A DNA stretch of 64,000 bases from contig JAZLCE010000014.1 of assembly GCA_045614025.1 (NCBI GenBank), positions 1 to 64,000 on the forward strand, in the 5' to 3' direction. Within the stretch, counting starts at the first letter, position 1, and every line of letters starts with the position of its first letter. Below, in pieces: positions 59,485-64,000 of this stretch. The stretch is from RGIG4140 sp045614025 (lineage in GTDB: Bacteria; Pseudomonadota; Alphaproteobacteria; CAAHEQ01; UBA3637). The notes beneath the pieces were generated by a model. The model made no database searches. It worked only from the letters and a program-made list of their open reading frames with translations, and was not told where the DNA came from. Position numbers and translations under genes: made by a program.

Positions 59485-60504
59485 TTACTTGGTTAAAACT
59501 GAATTTTGAATTTTGCCTTTCAAAAAGAGCTCAATGTTTTTTAAAGTTGTTTCATTGATTCTGTTGAGCGCATCAATGGAGTTAAAGGCAATATGCGGTG
59601 TTGCGATCACGTTTTTAAACTGCAATAATTTTAAATTTAAAGCAGAATCCAGCAAGAAATCATTATCTTTAAAAAGTTCATTTTTAAGTTCAATGTCATC
59701 ATGAATTAAAAAGTCTTCATTTTCAAGAACGTCAAGCCCAGCGCCACCCACAATTCCTTTTTTAAGGGCGGTATATAACGCTTCTGTATCAATCAAATCT
59801 CCCCGTGCTGTATTGATAATAATCACGCCTTTTTTCATTTGATTAAAAGCTTCTTCATTTAATAAATGATAATTATCCCTTGTGGATGGCACGTGAAGAG
59901 AAATGACATCAGCTTGCTGGTAAATTTCATTTAAAGAAGAAACATATAAGTCTTTTAACTCTTCTTGAGGGTATAAATCATAAGCCAATACGTTCATACC
60001 AAAGCCTTTGGCAATTTGAATCATATGTTTGCCAATTGATCCTGTTCCAATAACGCCAAGCGTTTTTCCCATTAGATCAAAACCCATATATTTTGAAATT
60101 TCAACATGGTTATGCGCCATGCCATTTCTGCCTTGAATAATGTGTCTTGCTAAATTTAAAAGAAGGCCAAACGAAAATTCAGCAACGGTTGTTTCCCCAT
60201 ATTTAGGAACGTTTACAACTTCAATACCCCTTTTTTTGCAATAAGCTAAATCAATATGATTAAATCCTGTTGATCTTGTTGCAATTAATTTTAAATTTTT
60301 AAAAAAATCTAATCGTTTTGTATCCAATGATTCTGAATGAACAAAAACAGAAATTATTTCACTGTTTTGATAGGGAATTAATTCTTTTTCATCAATGTGA
60401 TTTAAGCTTTCTTTAAAAAGAACGGGGTTTATTTCAGGATATAAAACAGTGTTAAGATAAGTTGTTAAAACATCATCTGTATTAAAAAACAAAACTTCTC
60501 TCAT
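59485..60504 (-). CDS. D-lactate dehydrogenase (D-2-hydroxyacid dehydrogenase family)
   Basis: A 339-aa NAD-dependent dehydrogenase. NAD-binding loop LGVIGTGSIGKHMIQIAKGFGMNVLAYD, catalytic Arg in INTARGDLIDTEA, Glu in VLENEDFLIHDD and His in ATPHIAFNS are all present. The D-lactate type is favoured by RSTGFNHIDLAYCKKRGIEVVNVPKYGETTVAEF and the DLYPQEE region. It would regenerate NAD+ by reducing pyruvate, fitting fermentative growth with tpiA and the flavodiiron protein. A promoter with a palindrome in its spacer precedes it, suggesting repression. Confidence 0.88.
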   Translation of the reverse strand: MREVLFFNTDDVLTTYLNTVLYPEINPVLFKESLNHIDEKELIPYQNSEIISVFVHSESLDTKRLDFFKNLKLIATRSTGFNHIDLAYCKKRGIEVVNVPKYGETTVAEFSFGLLLNLARHIIQGRNGMAHNHVEISKYMGFDLMGKTLGVIGTGSIGKHMIQIAKGFGMNVLAYDLYPQEELKDLYVSSLNEIYQQADVISLHVPSTRDNYHLLNEEAFNQMKKGVIIINTARGDLIDTEALYTALKKGIVGGAGLDVLENEDFLIHDDIELKNELFKDNDFLLDSALNLKLLQFKNVIATPHIAFNSIDALNRINETTLKNIELFLKGKIQNSVLTK

Positions 60505-60536
60505 ATATTTCCCTTTCTTTTTGTTGAAACGAAAAT

Positions 60537-60565
60537 AATATAAGTGCGTTGATAACGCTCGTCAA
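60537..60565 (-). promoter_or_regulatory. Promoter and candidate operator of the D-lactate dehydrogenase gene
   Basis: TTGACG (60565-60560) and TATATT (60542-60537) with 17 bp between. The spacer contains the perfect palindrome GCGTT-GAT-AACGC (60546-60558), a likely repressor site because a bound protein would block polymerase. I cannot name the regulator. Confidence 0.6.
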
Positions 60566-60575
60566 TAGAAAAACT

Positions 60576-61424
60576 TTATTGTTTATGTAAAAGATCTAAA
60601 ATATTAGAAATAACTTTTTTCAAATCATTGCGATGAACAACTTGATCAATCATGCCATGTTCTAACAAATAACTTGATTGTTGGAAGTTTGAAGGCAATT
60701 TTTCTCTTACAATTTGCTCAATAACGCGTTTGCCAGCAAAACCAATGGCGGCGCCTGGTTCAGCCAAAGCAATATCGCCTAACATAGCAAAAGAAGCGGT
60801 GACCCCACCCATGGTTGGATCAGAAAGCAAGGTAATATAAGGTAATTTTTTTTGCTTTAACTTTTTAACGGCAATGGTTGTTCTTGCCATTTGCATCAAA
60901 GAAAGCATCCCTTCTTGCATACGAGCCCCACCAGAAGCTGGAACTAAAATAAGAGCTGCTTCTTGAAGTTGGGCCAATTGAGAAGCCGTGATAATTGCTT
61001 CACCAACGGCAGTTCCCATTGACCCACCCATAAATGAAAAATCAAAAACGCCAATCACAGCTGCATGGCCCCCAATGGTTCCATGAGCCACAACAATGGC
61101 ATCTTCGTGTTTGGTTTTTTTTCTGGCTTTTTTCAATCGATCGGTATATTTTTCCAAATCAACGAATTTAAGCGGATCTTCTTTAACCTTTGGAAGTTGG
61201 ATCAATGTATATTCGCCTCTGTCAAAAAGCATTTCAAGTCTTTTTAAAACAGGAAGGCGGAAGTGATGATCACAATAAGGGCAAACAAAGTCCTTTTTTT
61301 CAATTTCAGCATGAAACAACATTGCGCCGCAATCTGGACATCTGTCCCAATAGTTATTTGGAATTTCTTTTTGAGTTGCCGCTTTTTTAACGGTCGGACG
61401 AGTTAATCTGCTGAGCCAGTTCAT
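60576..61424 (-). CDS. accD: Acetyl-CoA carboxylase carboxyltransferase beta subunit
   Basis: A 282-aa subunit of the enzyme that makes malonyl-CoA for fatty-acid synthesis. The N-terminal zinc ribbon is intact (Cys29, Cys32, Cys48, Cys51), followed by the crotonase-like core with SFMGGSMGTAVGEAI, PASGGARMQEG and ITLLSDPTMGGVTASFAMLGD. Length is typical. accA is outside the window. folC, often next to accD in Alphaproteobacteria, is absent here. Confidence 0.97.
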   Translation of the reverse strand: MNWLSRLTRPTVKKAATQKEIPNNYWDRCPDCGAMLFHAEIEKKDFVCPYCDHHFRLPVLKRLEMLFDRGEYTLIQLPKVKEDPLKFVDLEKYTDRLKKARKKTKHEDAIVVAHGTIGGHAAVIGVFDFSFMGGSMGTAVGEAIITASQLAQLQEAALILVPASGGARMQEGMLSLMQMARTTIAVKKLKQKKLPYITLLSDPTMGGVTASFAMLGDIALAEPGAAIGFAGKRVIEQIVREKLPSNFQQSSYLLEHGMIDQVVHRNDLKKVISNILDLLHKQ

Positions 61425-61449
61425 AAAAAAACCTATAAATTATTTTGAA

Positions 61450-61728
61450 TTATTTTTTGTTTAATGCTTCGTTAATTGATTTTCCGGCTTTAAAGAACGG
61501 AACTTTTTTTGATGAAACTTCAACTTTTTCACCAGTTTTTGGGTTGCGACCTGTTCTTGGTTTGCGTTCTCTTACAGATAAAACACCAAAACCACGTAAT
61601 TCAACACGGTTGCCTTTAACTAAAGCTTTAGTGATTTCTTTGAAAACAGTTGAAACAACGTTTTCAGCATCTGTTTTTGTTAAATTTGTTTGTTCGGCTA
61701 ATTTTGCCACGAGTTCAGATTTAATCAT
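61450..61728 (-). CDS. HU/IHF family DNA-binding protein (IHF-beta-like)
   Basis: A 92-aa nucleoid protein. The start at 61728 (MIKSELVAKLAEQ) follows AAAGGAAG; a longer frame begins in that ribosome-binding site and is rejected. ELRGFGVLSVRERKPRTGRNPKTGE is the DNA-bending arm with the intercalating Pro in GRNPKTGE. The IKSEL start and VELRGFG favour IHF beta over HU, but the assignment is uncertain. It bends DNA and helps regulation and recombination. A consensus promoter lies upstream. Confidence 0.93.
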   Translation of the reverse strand: MIKSELVAKLAEQTNLTKTDAENVVSTVFKEITKALVKGNRVELRGFGVLSVRERKPRTGRNPKTGEKVEVSSKKVPFFKAGKSINEALNKK

Positions 61729-61761
61729 TTTTTTTCTTCCTTTCATAAAAATGGTAACGCC

Positions 61762-61790
61762 ATTTTAAAGAGGTGTTCTTTATTTGTCAA
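61762..61790 (-). promoter_or_regulatory. Promoter of the HU/IHF gene
   Basis: A perfect TTGACA (61790-61785) and TAAAAT (61767-61762) with 17 bp between on the minus strand. Confidence 0.75.
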
Positions 61791-61898
61791 GCAAAAAAAC
61801 GTTTTTTTGTGATAAAAAAAAGACTTGAAGTCTATATACTATATATATTTAAGAGGAAAGGGAGGGCGGATTTTGATGTAATAATAAAGAATCTATAG

Positions 61899-62600
61899 TT
61901 ATTTAATTAAAGTCCACTTCGGATCATAAGGCTTATGTGTTTTAAAAAATGTTTTAGGATTGCTTAAAAACCATTCATTTTTAATTTTTTTTGAATTTTT
62001 AATGCGCCCACGTTTAATTTTCTTTTCCCTTATTTTTAAGGCTCTTTTATAACTTTTATCATCATCAATTCCTAAGAAAGAATAATTGCTTCCGGCCCAA
62101 GTTACATCTAAAAGATGCCATTTCCCATTAATCATAACCCCATTCCAAGCATGAAGTGTTTTCCCAGCAAATCCTTCAATTTCAACAACTTTTAAACCAG
62201 CTCTTTTTCCCATGTGCATAAAAAGATTGGTTAAATGCCTGCAAACTCCTCGTCTTGTTTTAAAGGTTTCATAAGGCGTTTGTTTAAAGTTTGAAACATT
62301 ATTTTCAGCATCTCTATGAGATTGAATGGGCGCATCACTTCTTTCCCATTCATATCCAGATTCATATTCATACATATCATATTGGATATGATAAACAATA
62401 AAGGCAAAGATAACTCTGGCCTTTAATTCTTCATTATTTTTATAAGGTTTAACCAAATAATCCGTTAATTTATCTAAATCATTAAAATATTTTTCTGGAA
62501 CACGGTAAGCGCGCGAATCGGCATCTCCATAAAATGTTTTGGAATAACATACTGAAGAAAAAGATAAAATAAAGAATAATATCGTGATCAAAAAACGCAT
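61899..62600 (-). CDS. Secreted transglutaminase-like (KY-type) protein
   Basis: A 233-aa precursor with signal peptide MRFLITILFFILSFSSVCYS. The mature protein has a transglutaminase-like catalytic order: Cys120 (RRGVCRHLTNLF), His150 (TLHAWNGVMINGKWHLLD) and Asp165 (LLDVTWAG). The C terminus NEWFLSNPKTFFKTHKPYDPKW matches the tail of KY-like peptidase proteins (WFLxxPxxFxxTHxPxDPxW). These are cysteine peptidase or transglutaminase-fold enzymes; the substrate in bacteria is mostly unknown. It should act in the periplasm or outside the cell. Confidence 0.8.
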   Translation of the reverse strand: MRFLITILFFILSFSSVCYSKTFYGDADSRAYRVPEKYFNDLDKLTDYLVKPYKNNEELKARVIFAFIVYHIQYDMYEYESGYEWERSDAPIQSHRDAENNVSNFKQTPYETFKTRRGVCRHLTNLFMHMGKRAGLKVVEIEGFAGKTLHAWNGVMINGKWHLLDVTWAGSNYSFLGIDDDKSYKRALKIREKKIKRGRIKNSKKIKNEWFLSNPKTFFKTHKPYDPKWTLIK

Positions 62601-62692
62601 GATTTATTATATCATTTTTTTATAAATTGCAAAAATTTTATTGTAAAAAAAAGAAAAAAATGGTATTTTTTTATCTAAAAAAGAAGGTTTCA

Positions 62693-63238
62693 ATGCCAAG
62701 AAGAATTCATAAAATAGAATATCATCATTTAGAAATGCCTTTAATGTTTGATATGGTTTGTAAAAATAAAAAACCATACAATGTTGAAATGCTTTTTCTT
62801 TATAAATATCCTGCCAAAGGCGGGACAAGACCTTCTGTTTTGGCACTTAATCCTGAAGCGCGTCGACTTCATTTTTTTATGACGCGTTTATTTTTAAAAT
62901 ATTTGCAAGAAGAAGATCAGTCAAATTTTCCAATTGAGTGGGATGAAAATTTTTCTCCTCGATCAAAATATCTTCAGAAAAGGGAATACCCTTATGCGCC
63001 AGATGAAGAGTTAAAACGCTATATCTCTTCAACGCTAGCTTCTGTTTTTTCTCATTATTTAAAGGAACAAAAGGGCATAGAGGTGGAACGAATTGATTAT
63101 TTATTTGCGGATCTTAATTTCGTTTCTTTTAATTTTATGATTCAAAATTGTTCGCCTTTGAAGCCATTAAAAATCAAATCGCATGATAAAATAAGATATG
63201 TTTATCCGCTTTATGATTATGGGAATGAAAAGAGCTAA
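62693..63238 (+). CDS. Unknown 181-aa protein
   Basis: A basic soluble protein with no signal peptide. The start at 62693 (MPRRIHKIEY) follows GAAGG; an earlier ATG at 62627 would add a Lys run and is rejected. It contains EMPLMFDMVCKNKKPYNVEMLFLYKYPAKGG and many aromatic residues, giving an alpha/beta look. I do not recognise a family. It lies 80 bases before the lolC/lolE gene on the same strand, divergent from the transglutaminase-like gene. Confidence 0.5.
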   Translation: MPRRIHKIEYHHLEMPLMFDMVCKNKKPYNVEMLFLYKYPAKGGTRPSVLALNPEARRLHFFMTRLFLKYLQEEDQSNFPIEWDENFSPRSKYLQKREYPYAPDEELKRYISSTLASVFSHYLKEQKGIEVERIDYLFADLNFVSFNFMIQNCSPLKPLKIKSHDKIRYVYPLYDYGNEKS

Positions 63239-63317
63239 AAAAGCATTTCTTTTTGCTTGCATTTTTTTTGAAACTCAGTTAATTTTTTTTAAGATTTTAT
63301 TTTAAAAGGATAAAAAA

Positions 63318-64000
63318 ATGTTTTCAAAAACCGAACGAATGTTGGCCTGTCGCTATTTAAAATCAAGAAAAAGAACGGGCTTTGTTTCTGTGATTGCAGG
63401 CTTTTCTTTTTTAGGGATTATGCTGGGAGTTGCCACTTTAATTATTGTGATGAGTGTGATGAATGGCTTTAAAGAAGAATTGCTCAGCCGTGTTTTGGGG
63501 TTAAATGGGCAATTAGGAGTTTATCCTGCTTTTGGGCCTTATCTTGAAAATGGCGAAGAAAAAGCCAAAGTTATGCAACAAATTAAGGATGTTATGCATG
63601 TTGTTCCTGTTGTTGATGGGCAAGTAATGGTTTCTTCTAGTGCGGCTTCTGCTGGCGTGATGGTTCGGGGGATGACGAAAGAAGATTTTATAAAGCGTCC
63701 ACTTTTGGGGGGCTCATATAAAGGCATTGATTTAGAGGAGTTTATGGATAGCCAAGTTGTGCTTGGGTATCGTTTGGCCCGTCGTTTGGGGTTAAGACCA
63801 GGGGATAGCGTTTCTCTTGTTTCGCCAAAAGGAAATGTAACCGCGTTTGGAACAATTCCCAAAATGAAAGCATACACGGTTTTGGGCGTCTTTGATAGCG
63901 GTATGAGCGAATATGATGCTAATTTCTTATTTATGCCTTTAGAAGAAGCAAAGAAGTTTTTTGTAACCGGTGGAAAGGTTTCTCATTTAGAAGTGTTTAC
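63318..64000 (+). CDS. Lipoprotein-releasing ABC permease LolC/LolE (partial, cut by window end)
   Basis: The first 227 residues of a lipoprotein-sorting permease; the frame is open to the last base and the 3-prime end lies outside the window. AAAGGA precedes the ATG. The start MFSKTERMLACRYLKSRKRTGFVSVIAGFSFLGIMLGVATLIIVMSVMNGF is the LolC/LolE N-terminal signature, with one membrane segment at about residues 24-45, followed by the periplasmic domain (LGLNGQLGVYP, GVMVRGM). LolCDE extracts lipoproteins for transfer to the outer membrane. Whether this is LolC, LolE or a single fused LolF-type subunit cannot be decided here. Confidence 0.9.
   Translation, partial: MFSKTERMLACRYLKSRKRTGFVSVIAGFSFLGIMLGVATLIIVMSVMNGFKEELLSRVLGLNGQLGVYPAFGPYLENGEEKAKVMQQIKDVMHVVPVVDGQVMVSSSAASAGVMVRGMTKEDFIKRPLLGGSYKGIDLEEFMDSQVVLGYRLARRLGLRPGDSVSLVSPKGNVTAFGTIPKMKAYTVLGVFDSGMSEYDANFLFMPLEEAKKFFVTGGKVSHLEVF

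Overview
The window comes from a very AT-rich alphaproteobacterium, most likely a host-associated, low-oxygen lineage. Evidence: TrmFO, an alphaproteobacterial-type DUF1523 protein, an intact rod-shape operon, a flavodiiron protein and D-lactate dehydrogenase, many ankyrin, Sel1 and autotransporter proteins, and Chlamydia-like arginine-decarboxylase genes. I assign no species. Most promoters I can read fit one pattern: a TTGACA-like box, exactly 17 bp, and a TATAAT-like box.

Layout. 0.1-4.3 kb: a protein-glutaminase-like protein, a DUF1523-like protein, and a small island (membrane protein plus NERD/zinc-ribbon protein) between repeats that copy the region downstream of tRNA-Lys. 4.4-9.8 kb: a CorC/HlyC-type transporter, then a compact minus-strand operon of eight small unrecognised membrane proteins, four of them diverged paralogs. 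10-11.3 kb: a lipoprotein, a small membrane protein and a periplasmic protein. 11.5-17.2 kb: pyruvoyl arginine decarboxylase (aaxB), arginine/agmatine antiporter (aaxC) and an OprB-type porin (aaxA-like), with an MprF-like flippase next to the porin. 17.4-21.4 kb: two ankyrin proteins that share a duplicated segment, and a coiled-coil protein. 21.6-22.4 kb: a C/A-rich satellite unlike the rest of the window, followed by tpiA, a secreted protein, an oppositely oriented G/T-rich tandem repeat and tRNA-Asn.

24.7-29.7 kb: three successive minus-strand transcription units (GNAT plus AstE/AspA-like hydrolase; an unknown 138-aa protein; an unknown 556-aa protein plus a VanX-like dipeptidase). Each has its own promoter, a short leader peptide containing Phe codons, an antiterminator pairing and a terminator directly before the ribosome-binding site. 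This looks like a family of ribosome-mediated attenuators controlling amino-acid scavenging, and it is the most interesting structure in the window. 29.8-33.5 kb: flavodiiron protein, a small ankyrin protein and three tandem paralogs. 33.6-40.3 kb: folA, thyA, a YjeT-like protein and a 1700-aa protein with an M48-like protease domain at one end and an atypical-kinase-like domain at the other. 40.5-44.2 kb: an autotransporter with chlamydial Pmp-like repeats.

44.4-64 kb is mostly housekeeping: mreB-mreC-mreD-mrdA-rodA plus a TPR-methyltransferase; trmFO; a Sel1 protein with a dus gene, trkA and mfd; D-lactate dehydrogenase; accD; an HU/IHF protein; a secreted transglutaminase-like protein; and the start of a lolC/lolE gene cut by the window end.
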